Assembly (NCBI GenBank): GCA_903772945.1
Contig: CAICTM010001053.1
Span: 1 to 38,685 of the forward strand
Origin: Seminavis robusta
Lineage: Eukaryota > Bacillariophyta > Bacillariophyceae > Naviculales > Naviculaceae
Direction: 5' to 3'
DNA length: 38,685 nucleotides
Below the pieces are notes generated by a model. The model saw nothing but the letters and a program-made list of their open reading frames with translations, searched no databases and was not told the DNA's origin. Made by a program: the position numbers and the translations under genes. Below, in pieces: positions 17,749-28,034 of the stretch; within the stretch, counting starts at the first letter, position 1, and each line of letters opens with the position of its first letter.

Positions 17749-20325
17749 ATGGAAGCTACCCCATCGTACATTGACAGGGTAATACGGGGTCAAGATGAAG
17801 GGACTTCTGCTACATGTAATAGCAGTGAATACATGCGGCAAGGACACTTGCTGGCTCTGAATGGGTACACCACTCTGCAGCAAACCTATAATGCTACCAC
17901 CGGTAGCAGCAGTACCAAACGCAGACGCCGCATTGACGACAAGTTCATGGGAATCACTGTGAGTGCATTCTTGGCATGGCATGATTTTGAAGAACGACGA
18001 GGTCACGTCTTGCCGCACTTGCCGCAGTTGATTGGCGACGATTGCGATTTCCATTGGACGCTGGAGATTCGAGACCCAAAGTTTTCCCAAGCCGAAGCCA
18101 TTCGACAAGCCTTGGCGGCCACTGTTCATTCTAGTAGTACGAATCCGTTTGCCGTGGTGGGACCTCTCTTTTCGTCCGTCACCAAGACCGTCAATACCGT
18201 CTTGGGAGGTGGATTGGGTGTCGCTCAAATATCCGGTGAAGCCATGTCGGATTCTCTCAATAGTGCTCCGCTCTTTGCCCGGACCATTCCCAATACACAA
18301 GTACAAGCCGAGGCGACCATGGCCTATCTAGTCGGACAGTTAGGGGTCACGCGGATTGCCTCTCTCTTTTATGTCGATGACACGTACGGGGTCGAGTTTG
18401 ATGCCAATCTAAACCGCGCGGCCAAGCAGTATGCCATTGACGCACAGCACAATAATCAAGGGATCAGCACTGTCACCATTCTACGATTTGCCATTCTACG
18501 AAGTAAACCCAATAATGGCATTCTAGAAACACTGCTGGACCTGCAACAGTCGCAAGTAAGATACATTGTGGCGGCATTGGAAGATGTGGATTACGCCCCG
18601 GTCGTGAAACAAGCACATCAACTTGGAATCATGGGGTTGGGACAATCGGAGGATTATGCCTGGTTCTTTCAAGGATTCTCCGATTGGACCGATCCAGTCT
18701 TTGGACACAAAGATCCTGCATTAGCGAAAGCATTGCACGGAGTGGGCATTGTCTATCTACATCTCGAACAGAACATTGCCCTCAATACGGCCATGAAACG
18801 ATTTCAAGAAGCACCCGCCTTGCAACAAATGCTCATTGCACGAACCAAAGAACCTGAGCAATTCCAAAACTATACCTTTCCAGCCAACAAGTTTTTGCAA
18901 CAGTATCAGTATTACACCTACGATGCCGTCATCGCCCTCGGTCTGGCTGCCTGTCAAACTCCTGGAAACTTTACCGGAGAACAGCTGCATCAACAATTGT
19001 TGCAGTTGGAATTTGACGGCGTCTCGGGGCATGTCAGCTTTGATCCCATCACGGGGACTCGCACTGCCAACTCTTCCATGGTACACATTAGCAATTTGAT
19101 TCTCTCCAACGACAACAGCAGTCGCAACAGAATTGGTGGAAGCAAGTACTATTATGATTCTCGTGTCGTGGCGGTCGTCACGGGCGGAAATATTTCTCTC
19201 CAAACCGACAATCCATTCGTCTACGCCAGCAACTCCACCATCCCACCAGATGTGTATCCACCCATGACCAATCACAATTACAATCTGATACCCACGAGCT
19301 TGCAAATTGTCGGTCTCGCCATTGCTGCCATGATAGTACTACTCTCCTTGGGATTCATGACTTGGACGATTCGAAATCGAACCAAGTTTGTACTCACTGC
19401 TGCCCAGCCCGTGTTTCTGGTACAACTCTGCTTGGGGACACTGGTCATGGCCACCAGCATTGTCCCCATGAGTTTTCAAGGAGAGACATCCACGCCCGCA
19501 TTAAATGTGGCGTGCATGAGCATTCCGTGGTTATGGATTGTCGGATTTGTCATGGCACTGTCGGCCATTGTCTCCAAAACATGGCGATTGGAACAACTCA
19601 TGGAGGGAGCACGCGAACTCAGACGGGTACAAGTCCAACCGGGGGATGTCCTGAAACCGTTTGCCATGTTGTTGGTCTGGTGCGTGTCCATGCTCATTGG
19701 TTGGACCCTTGTTGCACCCAACACATATCAGCGCATCTTTCTGCACGGCTATGATGAATTCGGACGAACGACGAGCTCCTACGGAACTTGCACTTCGACG
19801 GATCCAAAACTGGCATTCATATTCCAGGTGCTCATTGGATTGGGCAATTTCGTGGGAATCCTCTTTGCATCGTTCGAATGCTACAAAGTACGAGATGAAT
19901 CCACCTACTATTCTGAGGCACGTTCCTTGGGATGGAGCATGGCAAGTTTGCTCGAAACTGCAATCGTCTTTTCTCCACTCTTGATCGCCATGAGGAGCAA
20001 CCCGTCGGCATACTTTGTATCGATGGCTGTCATGGTGGCAATTATCTGCCTCTCCTTTCTATTGCCCATTTTCGTTCCGAAAATACAGAGACGTGGTGCC
20101 AGTTATCAAGATGCCAAGGAAGACGAACGACGTACGAAGGAGCTCAACAATTTACTACTGAGTTTGGAAAGCGGTGCGGATTTGTTCGCCGATGATGTGA
20201 GTGTGGGCAGTCGTCGAGGCACGATGCACTTGGTTCGACATGATTCTGATGCAGGCAGCCATTGCTCGAGCAAGAGATCGCACAAGTCATTACCGTTTGT
20301 TCGCCCGGGTCCGGTCGTTCGGTAG
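17749..20325 (+). CDS. class C GPCR, GABA-B receptor-like (receptor 1)
   Basis: A single-exon protein of 858 aa from ATG at 17749; an in-frame TAA lies just upstream at 17740. Residues about 50-500 form a periplasmic-binding-protein-like Venus-flytrap ligand domain (FAVVGPLFSSVTKTVN, ISGEAMSDSL, FARTIPNTQ, YTYDAVIALGLAA, VSGHVSFDPITGTR). Seven membrane segments follow at about 515-540, 546-573, 586-610, 637-657, 687-713, 727-748 and 753-778, then an 80-residue cytosolic tail with Ser and Arg. This order defines class C receptors, which bind small ligands outside and couple to G proteins inside. No hydrophobic signal peptide is visible at the N-terminus, odd for such a large extracellular domain. 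It is a paralogue of the receptor at 28793-31487; they share SKTWRL after TM3 and the P-I-F-x-P-K end of TM7. Ligand unknown. Confidence 0.93.
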   Translation: MEATPSYIDRVIRGQDEGTSATCNSSEYMRQGHLLALNGYTTLQQTYNATTGSSSTKRRRRIDDKFMGITVSAFLAWHDFEERRGHVLPHLPQLIGDDCDFHWTLEIRDPKFSQAEAIRQALAATVHSSSTNPFAVVGPLFSSVTKTVNTVLGGGLGVAQISGEAMSDSLNSAPLFARTIPNTQVQAEATMAYLVGQLGVTRIASLFYVDDTYGVEFDANLNRAAKQYAIDAQHNNQGISTVTILRFAILRSKPNNGILETLLDLQQSQVRYIVAALEDVDYAPVVKQAHQLGIMGLGQSEDYAWFFQGFSDWTDPVFGHKDPALAKALHGVGIVYLHLEQNIALNTAMKRFQEAPALQQMLIARTKEPEQFQNYTFPANKFLQQYQYYTYDAVIALGLAACQTPGNFTGEQLHQQLLQLEFDGVSGHVSFDPITGTRTANSSMVHISNLILSNDNSSRNRIGGSKYYYDSRVVAVVTGGNISLQTDNPFVYASNSTIPPDVYPPMTNHNYNLIPTSLQIVGLAIAAMIVLLSLGFMTWTIRNRTKFVLTAAQPVFLVQLCLGTLVMATSIVPMSFQGETSTPALNVACMSIPWLWIVGFVMALSAIVSKTWRLEQLMEGARELRRVQVQPGDVLKPFAMLLVWCVSMLIGWTLVAPNTYQRIFLHGYDEFGRTTSSYGTCTSTDPKLAFIFQVLIGLGNFVGILFASFECYKVRDESTYYSEARSLGWSMASLLETAIVFSPLLIAMRSNPSAYFVSMAVMVAIICLSFLLPIFVPKIQRRGASYQDAKEDERRTKELNNLLLSLESGADLFADDVSVGSRRGTMHLVRHDSDAGSHCSSKRSHKSLPFVRPGPVVR

Positions 20326-20959
20326 CCAAACAGCAACACATGATCCCCGTAAAAGTTGGCTGGAAACAAGACAGCAAGCAAGCAAGACGCACAGAGAGCA
20401 GCTCCAAGGTACACTAGCTAAAAGAGGGTAGTTAGTTGCAGCCACAGCTCGCCTTGATGCATGCAGCTGCAATCTGATGGTCCCTGCTGCTATTTTTCGC
20501 TTACCTACGAAGCAAGGGTGGCCTCTACAGGTCTAGTTGGCTACGGCTGCGAGAAGCCAGCTAACCATAGAACATGACCCTTTCGGGGGAAATGTATTGC
20601 TGAAGTTGCTTCGGCTGCGGCTTGGCAGGAACAAACGTGAGAATGATTCAATCCATGACGATGCAACCTTCAGTTTGGCGCGACCTTGACGCACTAATGA
20701 TGGCCCATTTGATGGATCTACGAGCGACGTATCATAGACAAGAGCGCGATTTCAGAACATGCACCGAATCGAATGATGAATCAGACGACAGGCCAAGCAA
20801 AGCGTGTGTTGCCATCGTGGCAGCAGACCATGCAGTCACAACCAACGGGTAGCCCTATTGGCACTGCACCGTGAAAGCAAACAATGATCTTGTCTCGCGC
20901 CCACTTATGCCACTTCTTTCTCAATATTAGCTACCCTGGCTAGCTAACTATAGCTACCT
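20326..20959. other. intergenic, weak small frame at 20622-20852
   Basis: The 3' flank of receptor 1. A 76-codon plus-strand frame starting MAGTNVRMIQSMTMQPSV lies here; it has no recognised domain and I do not call it a gene. No RNA feature is visible. Confidence 0.3.
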
Positions 20960-21343
20960 GCATTATCCTGTCATGAGAGCTTCGGGGAGGTCTCTCCTTC
21001 CCTCAAAGGGCACCCGTTCTTCCGCGTGCCGCGTCAACCTTGGAGATTGTCATTCAGGAGCGAGCCTTGGACGGATCCTTCATTCAGTCACTGGCAGCAG
21101 CATCCATGGCTCACGCTTTTGGTACTGTACGTTGCAGCGTTGCAGCATGATGAGCAGCGTTCGAAGCTATTTCAGCTGGAATGCTGGAATCTAAAAGATC
21201 TGATCCCATCACAAGATTCGCGTTTGCATCGCCAGTGGGTGGTCCTCTATGCTCTATGTCAATTACTCTGGTGCTGTACTACGAATTGGTGCAGGTACCA
21301 TCCAAATGAGAAGGAAGCAGCGTGCTCTCTGCTTCCAACTTGA
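20960..21343 (+). other. possible relic coding fragment, unknown family
   Basis: The plus frame that reads SLKGHPFFRVPRQPW near 21000 continues through SHWQQHPWLTLLVLYVAALQ and LFQLECWNLKDLIPSQDSR to a stop at 21341-21343. Its composition looks more protein-like than its surroundings, with no in-frame ATG found nearby. It may be a piece of a decayed gene or chance. I recognise no family. Confidence 0.2.
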
Positions 21344-22205
21344 ACATGGTGGTATAGAGTCTCTAGAGTGTCACTTGCAATCAGGCCAAAGCGAATTCAC
21401 TCCAGTGGGTCTACCGTAACTGGAAGCTGGAGTTGCGAGGAGCCAAAGTGGGCGCTGTACCTACGCCGTGTACCGGTACCACTTTTGCATGCATTCCGCA
21501 CTGTGTGGCTCCTTTGCCATTTGCCAGTGGTCGAGGCGAAGTCTGGTACCACTAGCTAGTGCACTTGCGAACTCTGGTTCTTGCTGTGCTCCCCAATGAG
21601 AAGCTATCGGAGCCGAAGCAAACCACACGAAAGTCATCATGCGCCATACCGGTTGCGTGGTTGCGATGGCTTCTTCTATCCCGCGGTACCAACAGAACTG
21701 AACACATCCAACTCTGGTTCTCTCTGCTTCGACTGGGTCCACTGTGGTCTCGAGAATTGCAATCAGGTCAAAAGCGAATTCATCCAGGATGATACCGCAA
21801 TGGTTCGAGTCGAGTCGTTCGACACAGTCTGTCCTCTCGACTCTCGTCTTTCCAGCTACCGGTACAGCTGTACTACTGTAGCTGGAGTTGCGAGGAGCCA
21901 AGTGGGCGATGTACCGCTTTTGCATGCAAGTTCCGAAACTGTGTGGCTCGCTCCGGGCTCCTTTGCCAGTGGTCGAGGCCAGGACTGGTACCTGGCGGTA
22001 CCACAATTGTTGCGTACTTGGGAACTCTGGTTCTTGCTGTGCTCCCCATGAGAAGCGATCGGAGCCGAAAGTCACGATGCGCCATAAGGTACCGGTACCG
22101 TCTGTCCTGAATCAACCCGGTTGGTGGCTGGTGTTTGGTTTCGATGGCTACCTTGCGGCATCAACAGAACGCAAAAGAGCTAAGTCTTCTGTCTTGCTTC
22201 AAAGC
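21325..22205. repeat. about 455-bp imperfect tandem array, roughly two units
   Basis: Blocks recur in order at about 440-470 bp spacing: CTGGAGTTGCGAGGAGCC at 21427 and 21882, GAACTCTGGTTCTTGCTG at 21569 and 22022, a GATCGGAGCCGAA-like block, ATGCGCCATA at about 21639 and 22077, CAACAGAAC at 21690 and 22162, and TTGCAATCAGG with AAGCGAATTC near 21368 and 21757. Small indels shift the period. It includes many GGTACC and ACCGGT words and no credible gene. It is either a local tandem duplication or part of a larger repeat. Confidence 0.85.
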
Positions 22206-22540
22206 CTGACTCGAAGAATCCTGATTTGGAACAGCAGCACTCGCAATCGAGAAGCGAACCTGAGAGTCGGTGGTGAAAACCAAAAGCCAGCTACTAGCTA
22301 CTACTGTAGCTAGCTACGGTTGTACGGCAAAGTACCACTCCCACAACCGGCTTAGCTCCTTGCTGTAGCAACGCAGCTACCAGCCATCATATCGCAACTG
22401 ATAGGAAACCGGTGACACCATTGGCAAGACCACCGTCGACGACGGGACTCACTGTCACTCGACTCCCGCGCATTCAGATCTGATGAAGAAGGCAGCATCA
22501 CAACGAGATCTTTAGATCTTCAGCCTCCTACCGGTACATG
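22206..22540. other. intergenic, nothing recognised
   Basis: The short spacer between the tandem array and the pogo-like element, with a CTAGCTACTACTGTAGCTAG-type palindrome near 22291-22316. No gene or RNA is visible. Confidence 0.35.
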
Positions 22541-22542
22541 TA

Positions 22543-22915
22543 CAGTCAACTCGCTCTAATATTACTTGGGGGGGATTTCGGACTTCGGGTAATATAATAG
22601 AGAGAAGTAATATTAGGCTTTTCAAGGGCCGGTTCCACTAGTAAAGTACGAATGGATAGAGCCGTCACGTTTACGCTTGCCCGCCCTAGCAGCCCTAGCC
22701 ACATTCAATGCCCTGGCAAACCTGTCAAGATGCACAGTGGCCGCCTGGTTGATGCCCAAAGCAGAGGCACTCTTGGAGAGCTTGTTGAGTGCTTCTTCAG
22801 CTTCGGCAAATGAGGCATTCACGGATATGCGGGACTGGGGGGGGGGATCCGAAGAATCAGGTAATATAACAGCGAGAAGTAATATTAAATAAGTAATATT
22901 AGCGCGAGTAGACTG
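22543..22915. mobile_element. internally deleted Tc1/mariner-superfamily (pogo-like) element with TA duplication
   Basis: Terminal inverted repeats of 25 bp match at 23 positions: the left (22543-22567) starts CAGTCAACTCGCTC and ends TAATATTACTT; the right (22891-22915) is its complement, ending in GACTG. A TA dinucleotide flanks both sides (22541-22542 and 22916-22917), the target duplication known for Tc1/mariner and pogo families. Extra copies of AAGTAATATTA lie inside each end (22605-22616 and 22877-22887), and GGTAATATAA with GAGAAGTAATATTA recurs at 22588 and 22860, giving a sub-terminal repeat. Only 373 bp remain, holding the minus-strand relic of a transposase C-terminus, so it cannot move on its own. 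Confidence 0.82.
22622..22837 (-). pseudogene. transposase C-terminal remnant inside the pogo-like element
   Basis: The minus-strand frame reads SRISVNASFAEAEEALNKL, then an amphipathic helix (ALGINQAATVHLDRFARA), and ends with KRKRDGSIHSYFTSGTGP and a stop six bases inside the left sub-terminal repeat. Pogo/Tigger transposases are known to end with a Lys-rich stretch and an I-x-x-F/Y-F motif, and the stop next to the TIR fits that gene's position. The catalytic DDE domain and the DNA-binding part are missing. The frame stays open beyond the right TIR to 23005, but that part looks like chance read-through. Confidence 0.55.
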
Positions 22916-23893
22916 TATGTATTTCACTGGTAAGTACAACCGCGCAGCAAGCACACACACATGTACTGTACCGGTACGTAGCGGTAGTAGGCATGCTGAG
23001 TACACGAAGCTAGTCTAACTACCTACCTCAATGCAGCCAAGACTCGACTCATACGTGTTCTGGAGCTCGTGAACATGCTACCTCCGTATGAACATGCATC
23101 GGTCTTACAGAACACAGAACCAGCAGGTGCCAGTGGCAGCGGAGAAATTGCACGCCGAACTTCTTTGAAAACAGCGAAGCAAGAGAAGAGATTCTTAGAT
23201 TCTTGGCTGCCACCGATGAAATAAATGAAATAATAACAGTAAGTATGACAATCGAGTCACAGTCGATTACTGAATTATGACTGGAGACGCTGGAGCATGT
23301 CACTGACAAACTCTGGCAAGCATGTTCGGACTGTACCTTTGAGTCGAGGGGCCATGCCCATTATATCCTTGTGGCTTGTGGCAGTTTGGCTGGTCGGAGA
23401 CTGATTGAAATCTTCAACACTGGAGCAGCTACTGGAGCAGCTACTGGAGCAGCTACTGGAGCTCACACTGGTATGAATGAAAACACCTGGAAGGCAATCG
23501 TGGTAGGTGCGGTAAACAATAGGCATTTTCATTAAACATATATATTTCACTGAAAATACAGCAATATCCATTTATTTACCTCAACTACGTTTATACTATC
23601 TATCGCCCTTCAGCAGTTTGAAAAGACTCACTGTGAAAGAAGATGGATTCTTTGGACAAGATGCTTTGGGATGAAAATGCCTGCCACCAAAGTTTGATTG
23701 AGATTCGTGGTTATCAACGACCAAATCCAGTAGATGAGACATAGGACAAAAGATGCAGTCGCTTCGAGGGGTTCTTACTGAATTAGGAGTCGCCCATTTA
23801 CCACCAACCGCGAGCTCACCCGTGTCGGTTCTGTCTTTTTGAGCGAAGTATGCTTTGCACCAGGAGCTGATGGTAAGAAACTCCAAATAAGAA
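22916..23893. other. repeat-rich intergenic DNA with two weak minus-strand frames
   Basis: Minus-strand frames at 23275-23571 and 23596-23886 lack recognisable domains. The first contains an SSSC repeat encoded by a 12-bp tandem (ACTGGAGCAGCT, 23419-23462). The second has TGELAVGGKWATPNS and a CIFC motif and could be a relic of an element gene, but I cannot name a family and do not call either a gene. Confidence 0.3.
23419..23462. repeat. 12-bp tandem repeat, three to four copies
   Basis: CTGGAGCAGCTA is repeated head to tail and ends at CTGGAGCTCAC. The period keeps the minus frame open as Ser-Ser-Ser-Cys repeats. Confidence 0.85.
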
Positions 23894-24058
23894 AGCGAGT
23901 ACTCAGATTTTAGAAAAAGATAAGAATGTTTTTATATTGAAATATCACAAACTTGTAAGATAGCTTCCCATTGTTTGATACCTCAAAGCACAAGAAATAC
24001 TACTAGTCTGACACCATGAAAATGCTCCTAACTTGTGCCTAAATCTGCAAGACAGTGG
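23894..24058. repeat. dispersed repeat, copy A
   Basis: Shares a collinear series of words with 27721-28034: AGCGAG, GATTTT, GAAAAAG, CTTCCCATT, ACCTCAAAGCA followed by AAGAAAT, CTGACACCATGAAAATGCT and CCTAAATCTGCAA. Copy A lacks about 140 bp present in copy B. The two are diverged, so they are old copies of a family I cannot classify. Confidence 0.8.
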
Positions 24059-24818
24059 TTAGAGATAAAATGAGTACCGGTACCCAGTAGCAAAATAGAG
24101 CACTTGGCGAAGAAAGCTCCAGTACTGACAAACAAATTGGATCTTTCTTATTGTTGAGTTTGAAGTGCAGCATTCATGGCAATACAGTACTTCGAGCATG
24201 CAATATTCGTTGATCTTGGTTGGTGCCTCTACTACATGTACTAGCTAGCTAGCTGGTAGCTAGCTACGTAGACTAGCTAGTAATAAGAATTGAGATCTGA
24301 ATACTCGTGGTACGACTGTACATGTAAAGCAGATGAGCCTGCCATGTGGGGAATTAGGACAATGACCAAGTGGGCCCCCGAATAGTAATAGAACTGCTGT
24401 TCTGTCCTTCCTTCCGTCTAATACTTTCTGGTACAACCATTGTGTAGAAAAGACATGTTTGAGAGCAGCAAGGTGAGTAGGAGGGGTCTCTAAACATGTA
24501 GAAATGTTGGATCATCACTTCCGCCGAAACGTTTGTCTTATCTACATGATTTGAGTTGAACTGGTAGTGATGTCATGATTGTTACTCAGGCGGGCTTAAC
24601 TGGAAAACTGGCTGGACATCTCTGGTTGGTTGACAGTCGTAAAACAGTTGTTCGGTTTTTACTTTTGTAAAACCGTCCCGTGACACCGTGCATGAAACAA
24701 AACCGAAGGTTCCAATTTGCTCACAATCTCTCTCTCTCAGGTCTCACAATCTGAACTCTACACAAACACCACAAACACACAAACACTTCTTCAGTAACAC
24801 AAACACTTCAGTAACAAT
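24059..24818. other. intergenic / upstream of the 228-aa gene
   Basis: Contains the densest CTAGCTAG cluster of the window (24240-24282), a GTACCGGTACC word at 24075-24085 and, just before the 228-aa gene, a TCTCTCTC run (24727-24739) and two AACACAAACACTTC(A/T)-type repeats in the probable 5' UTR. No gene is supported. Confidence 0.4.
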
Positions 24819-25505
24819 ATGATTTCGATGAACATGATGACCCCCACCAACACTGCCGCTACGGTAACGGACACGGAGGATTCCACTTGCTCTACTTCGT
24901 ACGAGTCTCGATTCCACACGTTTGTCTACGAGGATCACTTTGGCCCTCAGCACGAACGGTCGGCCATTGAAGTGCACTACACGCAAGCACTATGCATGGC
25001 ACTGGGCAAACAGAACGACTACACCAAGGAACAATCGAGTTGGCTCAAGGGATTCTTGGTCACCAAATCGGCTCCATCGGTCTTGATTGAATCGGTCGAT
25101 GCTTTGTTGGAACAAGCGGGTGATTTGAGTGAAGAAGAATTCCAAGAAGACTGTGCGTTGCTAGCGTCTACATTCTCCTCCAAAGCGGCACCTTCTGTCG
25201 TCTACGACATGATGTGTGGTGCCTGTGTCGGCGGATTCCAAAGTGCCCATCAATGGGAAGCCATTGTGGCTCTTTCGCGACAGTGGCACGTTAGCGAAGA
25301 AGTCTTGAGCGAAATGCGCGAGACTGTGGAAACCGAAGAAGCTCAACGTCGTCATCGACTGCAACGACTCTTTCCCAAAATTCGCAACATTGATCACATG
25401 CTCATGATGCCTCGTATTGAAACACACATGTACATGGCACACAAGAGACAGTCTGCTGTCCGCAACAGCAACAGCAGCAACAAGACCAGGCAGTACAAAT
25501 TGTAA
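24819..25505 (+). CDS. hypothetical helical protein, 228 aa (possible TerB/DjlA-like fold)
   Basis: A single-exon ORF from ATG at 24819 with several Met codons in the first eight residues, so the exact start is uncertain. The N-terminal 30 residues are Thr/Ser-rich. From residue about 43 it is strongly helical in two similar halves: QALCMALGKQNDYTKEQ with VTKSAPSVLIESVDALLEQA, then SSKAAPSVVYDMMCGACV with WEAIVALSRQWHVSEEVLSEM. The spacing of small residues and acidic helices recalls TerB/DjlA-type bundles of stress proteins, offered only as a guess. No signal peptide or membrane segment is present, so it is probably cytosolic or nuclear; the C-terminus is basic and Asn/Ser-rich. Codon use is GC-balanced like the neighbouring receptors. 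It stands between repeat-rich blocks with no obvious partner. Confidence 0.75.
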   Translation: MISMNMMTPTNTAATVTDTEDSTCSTSYESRFHTFVYEDHFGPQHERSAIEVHYTQALCMALGKQNDYTKEQSSWLKGFLVTKSAPSVLIESVDALLEQAGDLSEEEFQEDCALLASTFSSKAAPSVVYDMMCGACVGGFQSAHQWEAIVALSRQWHVSEEVLSEMRETVETEEAQRRHRLQRLFPKIRNIDHMLMMPRIETHMYMAHKRQSAVRNSNSSNKTRQYKL

Positions 25506-27720
25506 AACAACAGTAAAAACACAAGCAAATATTAGGTTTTGAACAAAGAAGACAAGCACACTGTAATACTACTAGCTAGCTAGCAATGGACTACAGACAC
25601 ACACTCTATCTACTTGATTCTTTAGCTAACTAACATGCACTGCCTGGTAGGAGAGTCGAGACCGTCAGGACCGTACGGGAGCGGTCTTCATGGTGCTAAA
25701 TACATGTAGCTAGCCAAACTGCAGCTGAACCAGAGATCGGCGAAGAACACATCCTCAAATGGCCCTCAAATCATGGAATCCAGCACCACGGCGTGGAAGG
25801 CTATAGGTATTATGCATGTTGACGATCGAACGATACTCCAGCGTGAATCTACTATCAAGCGTAGCTAGCTAGCTACAAAGAAAGAATCGAATCAAAGAAC
25901 GCACCCAGCCCCTGCTTCCTCACAGCCAAACCCAGCCAAGCTATTCTGGTTGCTGAACAGGCAGGACTCTTCACTAGCTAGCTACCGGTAGTGGAAAGCA
26001 AGTGTTTCCACTGAGGAGGTGTATACCAGTACTGCTGTACCACCGTAACATCTTGATCAGGTTGCTAGCTAGCTAGCTACCGGTAGCAACTGAGCAGGTC
26101 TTATTCTAGCTAGTACAGCCATGACTACAACCACGAGCAGCGCAAAAGAGCGGCTTTGGTGGCTGTATTGCATCTATCTGCCAGTGGCTGGCTGACGGTT
26201 CCAGTTCGCTCGCTCTTTGCTTCGTCGATAGGACGCCACCGCTTCTTTGGCTGGCTGGTGATGATACTGTATGATAGGATAGTGCCCACTTGCGCCTCTC
26301 CATCTTGACTGTAGGAAGCACCCACATGTAGCTACTAGAACAGATACTGGCAATCAAAAATTAGTAAGACCACTCCATGACCCGATCCACAGCCAGGAAA
26401 GATGGGGCACCAGCCACATCTGCCTTCTAATAGCTGGCTGATCCTTTGTTTGGGGGAAATGAAATTCTTGAGTTTTACTTACCGGTAGTAGAGGTAGAAC
26501 TAGCCACAGTAGCTGTCTGCCTTGCCCGCAGACGGCCATGCGGTAGGGGACAAAGTGGTCGTCTGAAGCAACTCTCGTAGCTAGTATGTCTGCTGAGAAA
26601 CCGAGCCAGCTAGCTAGCTACATGTAGCCAGGTAGAGGTGCAAAACACTTGCCAAGCCACAAATACAGAGAACGTGCGCCCTGTACCTTGTAGTACCGGG
26701 ATAAGATAGATGTCTGTCTACCCCAACTAGCTTCTTCTTCTGAGACTTCTTGACTCTTCATTCTACAGCATGGCTGGTTTGGGAGCTCGGAACTGCATCC
26801 AAGCCCAAGGACTGACAACACGTTTGCACTTGCTACGAGTATCAGGTCCTCCATCACAAAGACTCGACAGCGTGGGGTATGGACATAATGTAAAGCCATT
26901 GGCTCATTTTCTGTCGGGTTGGCATGTCGTGGAATACGTCGTGGAACAATCCTTCACCAACCACGTCGTCTTCCACCAGAACGTCCCCAACAAAAACAAC
27001 CACAGCCAGAGCCGCGGACCCTACTAGTATTCGAGGAACGAGCAACGGTGTCCTCCTCACCGAAGAAATCAAACACTGCGCATGGCAGCAGCGGCGGGGT
27101 CAATCACCACATTGGAGTTTGATCATCAGCCAACACAGTCTGTAGCTCCAAGTCTACTTGGTGGAGATCGCCCAGACCGCAGTATTGAGAGTCTGAATTG
27201 TGCAGTGCACTGAGCCAGATACTTCGTCTTCACCCTCTCATGATGGGAACAAAGGGCCATCACACAGTGACACATCGATCAGCACGACGACCAGGGGACT
27301 CGACATCCACAAGGGAGACATCAAAGGTACAATCAGTACCCCGTTGCCAAGGCCATGGACAAAAACATTGCCTGGGTCTTGGATGACGAGATCTGAGGTA
27401 ATACAGTACTGTATGGTACCCTATCCATTACATGTAATGTAATAGTACCATACCACCAGTACATGTGCCGAAAATGTAGAGGCAACGAGCCAACCACGTG
27501 CCAATGCAAGCGCCACTAACAAAATCCGGCATGGTAGCAAGTGACAGCCCTAACTCTAAAACCAAGAGCCTTTCTGCATCGAAACTCGGCCCACTTCCTC
27601 AACAAAAGAATTATCTAATGATTCGAGACTCTGTCAGAGGTTCAACTTGCTCCTTTTGCACACATGTACACTCCAAACCTGATTATAAGAAACTACTCCA
27701 CTAGCTCTCCACCACAAGAG
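25506..27720. other. intergenic, CTAG-rich, no gene supported
   Basis: Over 2 kb of non-coding DNA with CTAGCTAG clusters at about 25572, 25862, 25977, 26063 and 26607 and ACCGGTA words. Overlapping short frames around 26770-27145 are open in several phases at once, which reflects composition rather than genes. I see no tRNA-like or retrotransposon domain. Confidence 0.4.
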
Positions 27721-28034
27721 AGCGAGCCCTGAGATTTTGGAAAAAGTTAAGAGAATTTCCACCCTGAACTTCCCTGTGACTGTAAGAAAACTTCCCATTA
27801 TTGAGACCTCAAAGCATAAGAAATCATACTGACGATTCCCATGGGGGATGAAAAGTCAAACAACCGAAAAGTTACCACAGAGTAAAGCCTGTGTTTTGGT
27901 GATTCGGCAGTTTGTGCTGATCAAGAGTAAAACTACTTCATTCAGTCACTTTTTGCTAAAATTCGTATGACATCCTACTGACCTGACACCATGAAAATGC
28001 TTCAAACTTGGGCCTAAATCTGCAAAATTAGTGA
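27721..28034. repeat. dispersed repeat, copy B
   Basis: Longer partner of 23894-24058, holding the same ordered words plus about 140 bp between about 27835 and 27975 that include CCATGGGGGATGAAAAG. Similarity probably extends a little upstream (TAAGAAACT words at about 27686 and 23874). No coding sequence is visible in either. Confidence 0.8.

Noticed and set aside
21795..21835. GGTTCGAGTC at 21799 as a tRNA T-loop
   Set aside because: No acceptor stem, anticodon arm or D-arm can be placed around it, and it lies in the 455-bp repeat array.
26770..27442. Overlapping 60-90-codon frames as a small gene cluster or retrotransposon relic
   Set aside because: Several phases are open at once, none shows domain motifs, and the composition matches surrounding spacer DNA.
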